This document shows, one piece after another, positions 6,861 to 13,200 of a DNA stretch of 13,920 nucleotides. The notes beneath the pieces were generated by a model. The model did no database searches. It was not told the origin of the DNA and was given only the letters and a program-made list of their open reading frames with translations. The position numbers and the translations under genes are program-made. Source of the stretch: Paraliomyxa sp041600735 (GTDB taxonomy: Bacteria > Myxococcota_A > Polyangia > Nannocystales > Nannocystaceae); contig JBFIJN010000225.1 of the NCBI GenBank assembly GCA_041600735.1, positions 1 through 13,920 of the forward strand, in the 5' to 3' direction. Each line of letters opens with the position of its first letter. Positions within the stretch are counted from its first letter, which is position 1.

Positions 6861-8063
6861 TTGAAGGGTGCGCTATCGTCGTGGCGACTCGTGCGCGCGG
6901 CTCTCGTCATCCTCCTCGCGGGGCTCGCCCCGGGCTGCTACGTGGATCACGTGGCCGGGGATCACGTGGGCACCGAGGGCACCAGCGCGAGCACGGCCGG
7001 CCCCGGCTCGTCGAGCACCACCATGCCGATGCCCACGTCGAGCGCGGCCGACGGTAGTGGCACGGCGAGCTCGAGCGACGACGATTCGACCACCGAGCCC
7101 GTCACCTGTGATGCGCCCACGGGCCACCTGGTGTGCGACGAGGGGCTCGATCCGTTTCGCGCGATCGGCCTCGATTGTCCGGGCAACGAGTTCGAGAGCA
7201 CGCCGCTCGTGGCTAGCGCGTTCTCTTCGCCCGACGAGACCGCGTGGCGACTGACTCGCGAGCTCGGCAACGCGTTCTGGAGCCCGCGCGAGGGCAGCCA
7301 ACTGCTCGTGCTGAGCACGGGTACGCTGCCGCTCCCCGACCGCTCGGGTCGCATCGAGCTGCCGAGCGGGCAGACGAACGCGGCCGACGGCAACAACGGA
7401 AATCCCAATGCGGCCGCGCTGCCCGAGCCGCTGAGCGCCAGCTCCGGGAGTAACGACGGTGCCGGCGGCACCCCATTCTCGGCCTGTGACGGGGTGGGCG
7501 ACTGCTCCGAGACCCTGCCCGCACTGCTCGCCGCGGGCGGTCTCCCCCACGATCTGATCGCGTTCTCGTTCAGCGTGACCGTGCCCGAGCGCACCCACGG
7601 GTGGCGCGTGGACCTGGCGTGGCTGAGCGCCGAGTTCCCCAGCCGCGTGGGTGCGGCGGCCAACGATGCCTTCGTGTGGTGGGTGTCGAGCGAGGCCTAC
7701 GTGGGCAACATCGCCACCGAGGGCGGTGCCCCGATGACGGCCACCGGACTGCGCCAGCGGGTGCTCGAGCGCGACTTCGTGGGCGATGCTCCGGCGCTCA
7801 TCGGTACGGGCTTTGCGGGCACCACGGCGCAGCCCTGCGAATTTCCCTGGGCGGCGTGGAGTGCCTGCCCGCGCGCGGGCGGGAGCGGCTGGCTCACCCT
7901 CGACGGCCCGGCCAATCCCGGCGAGGTGCTCGGCCTCACCGCGGTGCTCTTCGACCAGGGCGACACGGAGCTCGACACCATGGTGCTCATCGACGACTGG
8001 CGCTGGGACTGTGCCGGCTGCACGCCCGGCCAGGATTGCGGGCTCTCGACCGCCGCCCGCTGA
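6861..8063 (+). CDS. Choice-of-anchor-type surface lipoprotein
   Basis: Up to 400 residues with a signal peptide and lipobox LAPGC (Cys26). Residues about 37-80 are a Ser/Thr/Gly/Asp-rich linker typical of exported lipoproteins in Nannocystis-like bacteria. The body has the hallmarks of choice-of-anchor (type L) domains: SAEFPSRVGAAANDAFVWWV (256-275) matches the 'SeEyp.yvg..fNDaF' signature, VGNIAT (281-286) matches the usual 'NIA', and DTELDTMVLIDDW (368-380) matches the closing 'D...DS.V.iDn' strand. Such domains occur in large extracellular proteins with varied anchors; their ligands are unknown. Five or more cysteines suggest disulfides. It starts nine bases after the anti-sigma gene, so it is probably in the same operon and a possible output of the sigma factor. 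The start is uncertain: TTG 6861 is the longest, while GTG 6891 (MRAALVILLAGLAPGC) gives a compact signal peptide. Neither has a convincing Shine-Dalgarno. Confidence 0.82.
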   Translation: MKGALSSWRLVRAALVILLAGLAPGCYVDHVAGDHVGTEGTSASTAGPGSSSTTMPMPTSSAADGSGTASSSDDDSTTEPVTCDAPTGHLVCDEGLDPFRAIGLDCPGNEFESTPLVASAFSSPDETAWRLTRELGNAFWSPREGSQLLVLSTGTLPLPDRSGRIELPSGQTNAADGNNGNPNAAALPEPLSASSGSNDGAGGTPFSACDGVGDCSETLPALLAAGGLPHDLIAFSFSVTVPERTHGWRVDLAWLSAEFPSRVGAAANDAFVWWVSSEAYVGNIATEGGAPMTATGLRQRVLERDFVGDAPALIGTGFAGTTAQPCEFPWAAWSACPRAGGSGWLTLDGPANPGEVLGLTAVLFDQGDTELDTMVLIDDWRWDCAGCTPGQDCGLSTAAR

Positions 8064-8073
8064 GCCCGGGCTC
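8062..8073. terminator. 12-bp perfect palindrome between convergent genes
   Basis: GAGCCCGGGCTC is a perfect palindrome overlapping the stop codon at 8061-8063 and filling the eleven-base gap to the convergent proC stop at 8075. It could form a short 4-bp stem with a CCGG loop in RNA from either strand. There is no T tract, so a terminator role is weakly supported. Confidence 0.2.
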
Positions 8074-8074
8074 G

Positions 8075-8929
8075 CTACCCGCTCGTCTTCGCGTGAGTGC
8101 TGGGGTGGTTGCTCGCTTCGCCGAGCCCGCCCGCCACGCGGGTGGCCTCCTGGATCGTGCGCGCGAGCACCGAGCGAATGCGGCCGTCTTCCATGATGAG
8201 CAGGCCTGCGATCGTGGAGCCGGCGGGGGTGGTCACCTGGTCCTTGAGCGCGGCCGGGTGGAAGCCGGTGTCGAGCACCATGCGAGCCGAGCCTTGCAGC
8301 ACCTGCGCGGCGATCTCGAGCGCGACGCCGCGGGGCAGGCCCATCATCACGCCGCCGTCGGCGAGCGCCTCGAGCATCACGTAGGCGAACGCGGGGCCGC
8401 TGCCGTTGAGGCTGGTGACGGCGTCCATGTGCTTGTCCTCGAGCTCGAGGCAGCGACCGACCGACTCGAAGATCGTGCGGGCGAACGCGCGCTGTGCCTC
8501 GGTGACCTCGTCGGCGGGGGCCAGCACGGTCATGCCCTCGCCGATGAGGCACGGGGTGTTGGGCATGGCGCGGATGATGGCGGTCTGGGGCAGCCAGCGC
8601 TGCAGGGTGGGCACGCGGATCCCGGCGGCGATGCTGATGAGCAGCTTGTCGCGCAGCGCGGTGCGCATCGCGTCGTGGTCGAGCACGTCGCCCATGCGCT
8701 GGGGCTTGAGCGCGACGAGCACGGTGGTGGCCTGCGCACAGGCGGCCGCGTTGTCGGTGATCGCCGTGACTCCGTGGCGCTCCTGCAGCAGGCGTGCGGT
8801 GTCGGCCCGGCGTGCCGTGACCACCACGTCCTGCGCGCGGACTCGGCCTACCCGCAGCAGCCCGGCGAGGATGGCCTCACCCATGGTGCCGCAGCCCACG
8901 ATCGCCAAGCGTTGCTCGTCGTGCGCCAT
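8075..8929 (-). CDS. proC: Pyrroline-5-carboxylate reductase
   Basis: Catalyses the last step of proline synthesis, NAD(P)H-dependent reduction of 1-pyrroline-5-carboxylate to proline, in the cytosol. The 284-residue length is normal for the family. The Rossmann start LAIVGCGTMGEAILAGL (8-24) carries the GxGxMG dinucleotide motif. VALKPQ (72-77) is the conserved 'vKPq' segment, followed by RAMPNTPCLIGEGMT (120-134), the family hallmark. The C-terminal dimerisation and substrate domain shows LNGSGPAFAYVMLEALADGG (174-193) and LKDQVTTPAGSTIAGL (228-243), the classic ProC signature. ATG 8929 is chosen because the protein begins just ahead of the Rossmann strand; the frame extends upstream only with unrelated Arg/Pro-rich sequence that overlaps the next gene. 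It lies 25 bases downstream of the Cys-array protein, so the two could be co-transcribed, although a functional link is not evident. Confidence 0.97.
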   Translation of the reverse strand: MAHDEQRLAIVGCGTMGEAILAGLLRVGRVRAQDVVVTARRADTARLLQERHGVTAITDNAAACAQATTVLVALKPQRMGDVLDHDAMRTALRDKLLISIAAGIRVPTLQRWLPQTAIIRAMPNTPCLIGEGMTVLAPADEVTEAQRAFARTIFESVGRCLELEDKHMDAVTSLNGSGPAFAYVMLEALADGGVMMGLPRGVALEIAAQVLQGSARMVLDTGFHPAALKDQVTTPAGSTIAGLLIMEDGRIRSVLARTIQEATRVAGGLGEASNHPSTHAKTSG

Positions 8930-8954
8930 GGGCTGGCGCTCTACCACAAGGCGC

Positions 8955-10778
8955 TCAGCTGCGCTCGGGGTCGTCGCCCGAGTCGTCGACCGCGAGGTAC
9001 TCGGCGGTGGCGAGCTCGTCGCGGGAACGCGAGGGTCGAGGGGCACGGCGCAGCGAGGGCGCGTCGGGCTGGCGAGCCGCGGCTGGCGGCGGCGTGGGAC
9101 GAGCGGGGGCCCGCCCGCGCAGCAGCACCGCCGTGCGCTCGCGCGGCTCGGGCGGGCGCGGCCGCTCGGGGCGACGGGCGACACCGAGCGAGCGGGAGGG
9201 GCCGCGGTCCTCGGCCGCCGCATCTTCGTCGGCGAGCGGCGACCGCTCGCGGCTCTCGGGGCGACGCGTGGGCGCGACCGCGGGCGCGAGCGCCGCTCCG
9301 CTGAGATCGGCACGGACCGAGCCGCGCCGAACGATCGGCGCATCGGGCTCGGTCGGCTCGTCGGGCCCCAGTCGCGAGCGCTGGGAGTGTGCATACGACG
9401 ATCGCGGAGTGGGGTCGGGCGCGCGACCGTGCACGATCGGTAGATCCTCGGGGCCAAGCGGCGTGGCCGAGGGAGACCTCGCGGTCTCGCGTCGGCGCCG
9501 ATCGAAGTCGTCCGCGTGCGCATCTCGGCGCTGATCGGGAGGATGATCCCACGCCTTTCGTCGCGGGATCCGCTCCTCGTCGCCTTCATCCTGGCGGCGA
9601 CTCCAGCGTCCCGAGCCCTCCTCGACGGAGCCCCAGCGGGTCGCGCCAGGCTCTGGCCAGCGGTCGGGTTCCTCCGCGGAGGCCGACCAGCTCAGGCGCT
9701 CGGGCTCGCCCTCGGCCTGCACCGACCAGCCCAAGCGTATCGGGGTGCCCTCGGCTTGCGCCGACCAGCCCAGCCGCACGGGGGTGCCCTCGGCCTGCGC
9801 CGACCAGCCGTAGCGATCACGCGGGGGATCCGGGGGCACCGCTCGATCGCGGCGCCGGGTGGGCTCCTCGCTCTGACGCGGCTCGACCGAGCCCTCGGCG
9901 GGGCCGGGCGGAGCGTCGGCGATCGTGTGGGGTCCCGAGCCGTAGGGCGGAGGCTCGGGGATCCCGTCGTCTCGAGGCGGCGGGGGGATCCGTCCGCGAC
10001 GCACATCGGCGAAGCTCCATGGTGGGGTCCCGCGAGGCGGCCGCGACGGGGGCTCGGACTCGGGCTCGACGATGTCGGCCGTGATCTCGGTGCGTCCGCG
10101 GAGCAGGGGGTTGACCGATCGCTCCGCGGGCCCAGGCTCGGGTCGCGTGGAGCCGGTATCGACCGTCGCGCGCAGGGTCTCGGCTCTCACGAGCGCCTTG
10201 GCTTCTACGAGCTCGAGGGACTCGACGGGCGGGGGCTCGGGCTCGGGCTCGGCTGCGGCTTCGGGCTCGGCCTCGGCTTCGTCCTCCTGCTCGGTCGGGC
10301 CCCACGGGGGCCGCCAGCCTTCGCTCACGCGCTCCTCGAGCGCGCCTCGCAGCGCGGCCACCCGGCTGAAATACGCCTTGCGGGGCAGCTTCTCGTTGAG
10401 CACGCAGAACTCCTCGTGCTCGAGGCCCACGCAGGCAAAGCACTGCACGCACGAGTCGCAGTCGAGGCAGAGCGTGAGGTACGAGGAGTCGTTGCACTCG
10501 CTCGACCAGGCGCTGTGCGTGGTCTGCTTGCAGCGCACGCAGTGCTTGCAGTGCGTGCAGGAGGTGCAGCCCTCGCAGCCCTCGCAGTACGTGCAGTCCT
10601 CGCACGCGTTGCAGTCGCTGCAGAACCGGCAGTGACTACAGCCCTCGCAGCGCTCGCAGCGAAAGTTCCCACCCCCGGGCTCCGCCGGGACCGGGGTCTC
10701 GTTACGGGCATTCAGCAACGCTTGCAGCGCCTCCAGCACCTCATCGAACGGGCTCGCCACCAACGACCAGCCTGCCAC
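8955..10778 (-). CDS. Cys-x-x array protein with long low-complexity tail
   Basis: A 607-residue protein of unknown function with no signal peptide. Residues 41-83 hold fifteen cysteines at exact three-residue spacing (C41, C44 ... C83). Another seven follow at 95, 104, 107, 110, 113, 116 and 125. The array ends in CFACVGLEHEEFCVLNEKL (113-131) and then KAYFSRVAALR. This resembles, from memory, a module in cysteine-rich proteins of candidate-phyla bacteria ('CFGCVGL..K.YCI.NKQY.KEEY'), some misannotated as CaiB/BaiF. Such spacing could bind many metal ions or a metal cluster, or form a regular disulfide or helical scaffold; this is inference. Residues about 150-607 are Pro/Glu/Arg-rich and presumably disordered, with four 13-residue repeats. 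GTG 10778 is chosen because GAAGGG lies nine bases upstream; the upstream in-frame ATG 10829 has no such site, and longer starts would overlap the divergent gene at 10846. It may share a transcript with proC. Confidence 0.82.
   Translation of the reverse strand: MAGWSLVASPFDEVLEALQALLNARNETPVPAEPGGGNFRCERCEGCSHCRFCSDCNACEDCTYCEGCEGCTSCTHCKHCVRCKQTTHSAWSSECNDSSYLTLCLDCDSCVQCFACVGLEHEEFCVLNEKLPRKAYFSRVAALRGALEERVSEGWRPPWGPTEQEDEAEAEPEAAAEPEPEPPPVESLELVEAKALVRAETLRATVDTGSTRPEPGPAERSVNPLLRGRTEITADIVEPESEPPSRPPRGTPPWSFADVRRGRIPPPPRDDGIPEPPPYGSGPHTIADAPPGPAEGSVEPRQSEEPTRRRDRAVPPDPPRDRYGWSAQAEGTPVRLGWSAQAEGTPIRLGWSVQAEGEPERLSWSASAEEPDRWPEPGATRWGSVEEGSGRWSRRQDEGDEERIPRRKAWDHPPDQRRDAHADDFDRRRRETARSPSATPLGPEDLPIVHGRAPDPTPRSSYAHSQRSRLGPDEPTEPDAPIVRRGSVRADLSGAALAPAVAPTRRPESRERSPLADEDAAAEDRGPSRSLGVARRPERPRPPEPRERTAVLLRGRAPARPTPPPAAARQPDAPSLRRAPRPSRSRDELATAEYLAVDDSGDDPERS
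9657..9809 (-). repeat. Four tandem 39-bp (13-residue) coding repeats
   Basis: Within the tail of the Cys-array protein, units GWSAQAEGTPVRL, GWSAQAEGTPIRL and GWSVQAEGEPERL are followed by a degenerate, shorter SWSASAEEPDRW. The unit boundaries on the minus strand are 9809, 9770, 9731 and 9692. The Trp-Ser core is conserved while the charged end varies, so the repeats have drifted under some constraint rather than being very recent copies. Confidence 0.85.
10530..10658 (-). repeat. Segment encoding fifteen consecutive Cys-x-x triplets
   Basis: Read on the minus strand, every third codon is a cysteine for fifteen triplets, with intervening residues rich in Glu, Gly, Ser, Thr, His, Asp and Lys. 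The spacing never slips across this block. The DNA does not repeat exactly, so the cysteine spacing looks conserved by selection rather than by recent triplet-unit expansion. Confidence 0.9.
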
Positions 10779-10787
10779 GAAACGGCG

Positions 10788-10793
10788 CCCTTC
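10788..10793 (-). promoter_or_regulatory. Shine-Dalgarno deciding the start of the Cys-array gene
   Basis: GAAGGG on the minus strand ends nine bases before GTG 10778. No comparable purine tract precedes the alternative ATG at 10829, so this site favours the GTG and leaves a 67-base divergent gap to the next gene. Confidence 0.5.
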
Positions 10794-10845
10794 ATCACAA
10801 CCCGGTCCATCCCAGCCCTCGTGCCCCATCGCAGCCGGTCGGTGT

Positions 10846-11466
10846 ATGCTCCGCGCGCTCATGGGCCGCTCCATCCCCCGTTTCACGCTGCTCGCGCTGC
10901 TCGCGCTGTTTGGGCCGCTCGCGTGCAAGGCGAAGATTGGGGACGATTGCTTGCGCAGCACCGATTGCTCCGTGCAGGGCGAGCGCGTCTGCGACCTCTC
11001 GCATCGGATCAACGAGCAGGGCATCACCACGCCGTCGGGCCGGGGCGAGTGCACGATCGACGGCTGCGGTCGCGGTACCTGCCCCAAGGAAGCCGCCTGC
11101 GTGAAGGTCTACGGCAGCGACTACCTGAGCGTGGCGTGTGACCCCGATCGCGAGGACCAGGCGACCTTCTGCGAAGACGGCGAGGCGGCCTGCGAGGCGC
11201 GCGAGTGCCTGCCCAGCATCGAGCCTGGCGTGTGGACCTGTCCGCCGCGCGACGACTGCAACACCAACGAGGTGTGCTTGCCCGAGGGCCTGTGCGCCGA
11301 CGAGGTCACGGCGCGCACCAGCTGCCGCCGCAAGTGCAGCAGCGGCCGCGACTGCCGAAACGGCTACGAGTGCACGCTGACCGGCTCGCAGGGGATCTAC
11401 CGGGCGCCCGACGTCGACGATCCCAAGAACGCCAGCAACGTCCGCATCTGCATGCCCGAGCGCTGA
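10846..11466 (+). CDS. Cysteine-rich lipoprotein of unknown function
   Basis: A 206-residue protein with a hydrophobic signal sequence and lipobox GPLAC (Cys27 from ATG 10846). A second in-frame ATG at 10861 would give MGRSIPRFTLLALLALFGPL before the cysteine, an equally good signal peptide; neither start has a clear ribosome binding site. The mature part carries many cysteines in pairs, for example GDDCLRSTDCSVQGERVCDL (32-51) followed by GECTIDGCGRGTCPKEAACV (67-86), and near the end CRRKCSSGRDCRNGYECTL (150-168). This pattern recurs in exported lipoproteins of myxobacteria as far as I recall, and probably forms disulfide-stabilised mini-domains in the periplasm or at the cell surface. Function is unknown. 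It is divergent from the Cys-array gene and convergent with the lipoprotein at 11485, with a palindrome across both stops. Confidence 0.87.
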   Translation: MLRALMGRSIPRFTLLALLALFGPLACKAKIGDDCLRSTDCSVQGERVCDLSHRINEQGITTPSGRGECTIDGCGRGTCPKEAACVKVYGSDYLSVACDPDREDQATFCEDGEAACEARECLPSIEPGVWTCPPRDDCNTNEVCLPEGLCADEVTARTSCRRKCSSGRDCRNGYECTLTGSQGIYRAPDVDDPKNASNVRICMPER

Positions 11467-11490
11467 GGCGCGAGTCGCCTCGGCTCAGCG
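11461..11490. terminator. Candidate bidirectional terminator spanning two stop codons
   Basis: CGCTGAG (11461-11467) is the inverse complement of CTCAGCG (11484-11490). Inside, GAGGCG (11465-11470) and CGCCTC (11476-11481) form a six-base stem with a five-base loop. The outer arms contain the TGA stops of both convergent genes. No T tract follows, so intrinsic termination is only possible. Part of the symmetry follows from both genes ending CGC TGA. Confidence 0.4.
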
Positions 11491-12567
11491 GCACAGGTCG
11501 CCGCGTACCGCGAGGCCCGCAGGCTCGAGCTGGAACTCGGGGGGGATCGCCTTCGGGGCGGGCTTGCCCTTCAGCGGCGGGGGTGCCTTGGGCGTCGTGG
11601 CCTTGGGGGGCGTGGCCTTGGGGGGCGCGCCGTCGGTCGTGGTCTCGTCGGTCGCGGCCTCGTCGGTCGCGGCCTCGTCGGTCGCGGCCTCGTCGGGCGT
11701 AGTCGCGTCGTCCTCCCAGCCCTCGTCGTCCTCCCACGGATCGCCGCTGTCCTCGCCCTCCCAGGGATCGCCCGAGTCACCCCCGTCGTCGCCCCCATCG
11801 CCGCCGGCTCGCTTCGCGAACGCGGGGTCTGGGTCGCGCTCCTTGTAGTGGATCACCACCGTGTCATCGCGCCGCTTGGTGGGCGTGGACACCTTGGTCT
11901 TCGTGGGTAGGTAGGCGCCGCCTTGGGGCACGAGCTCGAGGTGCTCCACGGTCCATAGCCGAGGTCCGCGCTCCTTGCCCGCGCGCTGCCACAGCTGCCC
12001 GCCCACCACTCGCCAGTCGTTGCCGACCCAGCCAAAGCGCAGCTCTTGCACGAGCCTCTCGTTGGCGATGACGAGGCGCTCGTAGCCGCCGTCGCGCTCC
12101 CACTTTTGTTCGAGCACCTCGAAGGGGCTCTCGATCACCGGCGCGCCGCCGAGCACGAGATCGACCAGACCACGGGTGTCGAACGCCACGCCGAGCAGCG
12201 CCTCGACGGCGCATGCGGATGGTGGACCGGTATAGAAGCCCTGCGGGAACGCATCGAGCTTGTAGCGCAGCGCGTAGCCTTGCTCGTGGAACGCGAGCGT
12301 GACCAGCTCGTTGCCGGCCACGTCGACGGTGCCACGGAAGCGATTGGGTGCCTCGGCCAGGAAGGCCAGGTTGCCGCGCTGCGTGCGGTTGGCCACCACC
12401 TTGGCCTTGGACACCTGCAGCGCCTGCAGCTGCGCGCCCGTGCGCTCGAGGAGCAGGCTCGAGGCCGGAGCCTGGCCGCGGGGGTAGGGGGCGGGGATCA
12501 TGTGACGGCAGCCCGTGAGGGCCCACAGCCCCAGCACGAGGACCCAGCGCGTGCGCGAGGCGAGCAT
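11485..12567 (-). CDS. LolB/LolA-fold-like lipoprotein with acidic repeat tail
   Basis: A 360-residue protein starting MLASRTRWVLVLGLWALTGC, a signal peptide with lipobox LTGC (Cys20). Residues about 35-240 resemble the LolA/LolB or DUF4292 fold, a half-barrel that binds lipid chains: RGNLAFLAEAPNRFRGTVDV (64-83) and LVTLAFHEQGYALRYKLD (88-105) fit its paired strands, and YTGPPSACAVEALLGVAFD (112-130) fits the 'GP.......llG..l' segment that follows. A role in moving lipoproteins or lipids across the periplasm is inferred from fold only. Residues about 255-312 are strongly acidic (Asp/Glu/Gly), then comes a Pro/Lys/Ala stretch, and the last residue before the stop follows a cysteine (C359). 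ATG 12567 is chosen because it directly starts the signal peptide and AAGGTG lies about eight bases upstream; the frame extends upstream only with unlikely sequence. Its neighbours are a ComEA-like and a MscS-like gene on the same strand. Confidence 0.85.
   Translation of the reverse strand: MLASRTRWVLVLGLWALTGCRHMIPAPYPRGQAPASSLLLERTGAQLQALQVSKAKVVANRTQRGNLAFLAEAPNRFRGTVDVAGNELVTLAFHEQGYALRYKLDAFPQGFYTGPPSACAVEALLGVAFDTRGLVDLVLGGAPVIESPFEVLEQKWERDGGYERLVIANERLVQELRFGWVGNDWRVVGGQLWQRAGKERGPRLWTVEHLELVPQGGAYLPTKTKVSTPTKRRDDTVVIHYKERDPDPAFAKRAGGDGGDDGGDSGDPWEGEDSGDPWEDDEGWEDDATTPDEAATDEAATDEAATDETTTDGAPPKATPPKATTPKAPPPLKGKPAPKAIPPEFQLEPAGLAVRGDLCR
11631..11690 (-). repeat. 15-bp tandem repeat encoding the ATDEA unit
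   Basis: CGTCGGTCGCGGCCT occurs three times without change (11646-11660, 11661-11675, 11676-11690), preceded by a diverged copy at 11631-11645. On the minus strand it gives the acidic ATDEA/TTTDE repeats in the tail of the LolB-like lipoprotein. Exact copies suggest recent slippage, so length may vary between strains. Confidence 0.9.
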
Positions 12568-12651
12568 GGAGGGGCACCTTATCGCAGGTCTCCGGCCCCC
12601 GGCGAGGGCGGGACCCAGCCCGCGCCCCGCCAGGGGTAGAGCAAGCAAGAT

Positions 12652-13026
12652 CTACGGAGAGGCCACGCGCAGCGTCGTCTCGCCCTCGACGACCAGATGG
12701 GCCCGCACCGCATCGAAGCGCTTGCGACCGATCCCCTTGATGCGCAGCAGGTGAGTAATGGCGCGGAACGGCTGGCGGCCGCGATACTCGATGATCTTGG
12801 CCGCGGTGGCCGGCCCCACTCCGGGCAGCAGCTGCAGCTCTTCGGATGAGGCCGTGTTGAGGTTGATCTGCCCCTCGAGCGCGGGTGCGAACATGAACGC
12901 GGCGAGCGTGGGCCCGGCGAGCGTGGGCCCGGCATGGGCCGGTCGCCCCATGAATGCGCCCATGCCCGTGATGGTGGCGAGGAGGGTCAGGCGAACGAGG
13001 ATGAGGAGATGGATTCGGGTGAACAT
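12652..13026 (-). CDS. ComEA-like helix-hairpin-helix DNA-binding protein
   Basis: A 124-residue protein with an N-terminal hydrophobic segment (about 7-26, likely a signal or anchor) and a short linker. The C-terminal domain begins INLNTASSEELQLLPGVGPA (54-73), the canonical start of the ComEA helix-hairpin-helix. The second hairpin is LRIKGIGRKRFDAVRAHL (94-111). ComEA binds incoming double-stranded DNA in the periplasm during natural transformation, but many bacteria have short ComEA-like proteins outside competence loci. No comEC or comF is visible here, so the competence role is unproven. ATG 13026 places the hydrophobic segment at the N-terminus. An 84-base gap separates it from the downstream lipoprotein. 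Confidence 0.9.
   Translation of the reverse strand: MFTRIHLLILVRLTLLATITGMGAFMGRPAHAGPTLAGPTLAAFMFAPALEGQINLNTASSEELQLLPGVGPATAAKIIEYRGRQPFRAITHLLRIKGIGRKRFDAVRAHLVVEGETTLRVASP
12902..12931 (-). repeat. Exact 15-bp tandem duplication in the comEA-like linker
   Basis: GCGAGCGTGGGCCCG is present twice head to tail and gives the doubled GPTLA in the linker between membrane segment and helix-hairpin-helix domain. The two copies are identical, consistent with a recent in-frame duplication. Confidence 0.85.
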
Positions 13027-13156
13027 GCCCGGACCCCACAGCAGGATTCGTTCCTCCGACCCGTCGGTGTGATCCCGCGAGGTTTCGCGTGGTCGTCCGC
13101 TCGGGTGTCCCGCCCGTTGGCCGGCCTCTGGCCCGCCGCTCGACCACCTCGGCCCG

Positions 13157-13194
13157 CGCGGGTCGGAGGGCGCGGGTCGGCTCGCGCGGGTCGG
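13157..13194. repeat. Three copies of CGCGGGTCGG at a 14-bp period
   Basis: The ten-base motif occurs at 13157-13166, 13171-13180 and 13185-13194, with exact 14-base spacing, in the gap just beyond the mscS-like stop codon. The rest of this 174-bp gap (13027-13200) shows nothing I can identify. It may be tandem-duplication debris or a binding-site cluster. Confidence 0.7.
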
Positions 13195-13200
13195 CTTCGC

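Noticed and set aside
6873..8552. 559-residue minus-strand open frame
   Set aside because: Out-of-frame with proC and antisense to the choice-of-anchor lipoprotein; composition is Arg/Gly/His-rich.
7601..9304. 567-residue plus-strand open frame
   Set aside because: Covers the end of the lipoprotein gene in another frame and is antisense to proC.
8930..9589. N-terminal extension of ProC to 9589
   Set aside because: The extra 220 residues are Arg/Ser/Pro-rich, overlap the Cys-array gene, and ProC family length is met from ATG 8929.
10779..11087. N-terminal extension of the Cys-array protein to ATG 11087
   Set aside because: It would overlap the well-supported divergent lipoprotein, and the Shine-Dalgarno supports GTG 10778.
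9516..11141. 541-residue plus-strand open frame
   Set aside because: Antisense to the Cys-array gene and then out of frame with the lipoprotein at 10846; Leu/Gly/Arg-rich shadow.
11864..13147. 427-residue minus-strand open frame
   Set aside because: Out-of-frame shadow across the LolB-like and ComEA-like genes.
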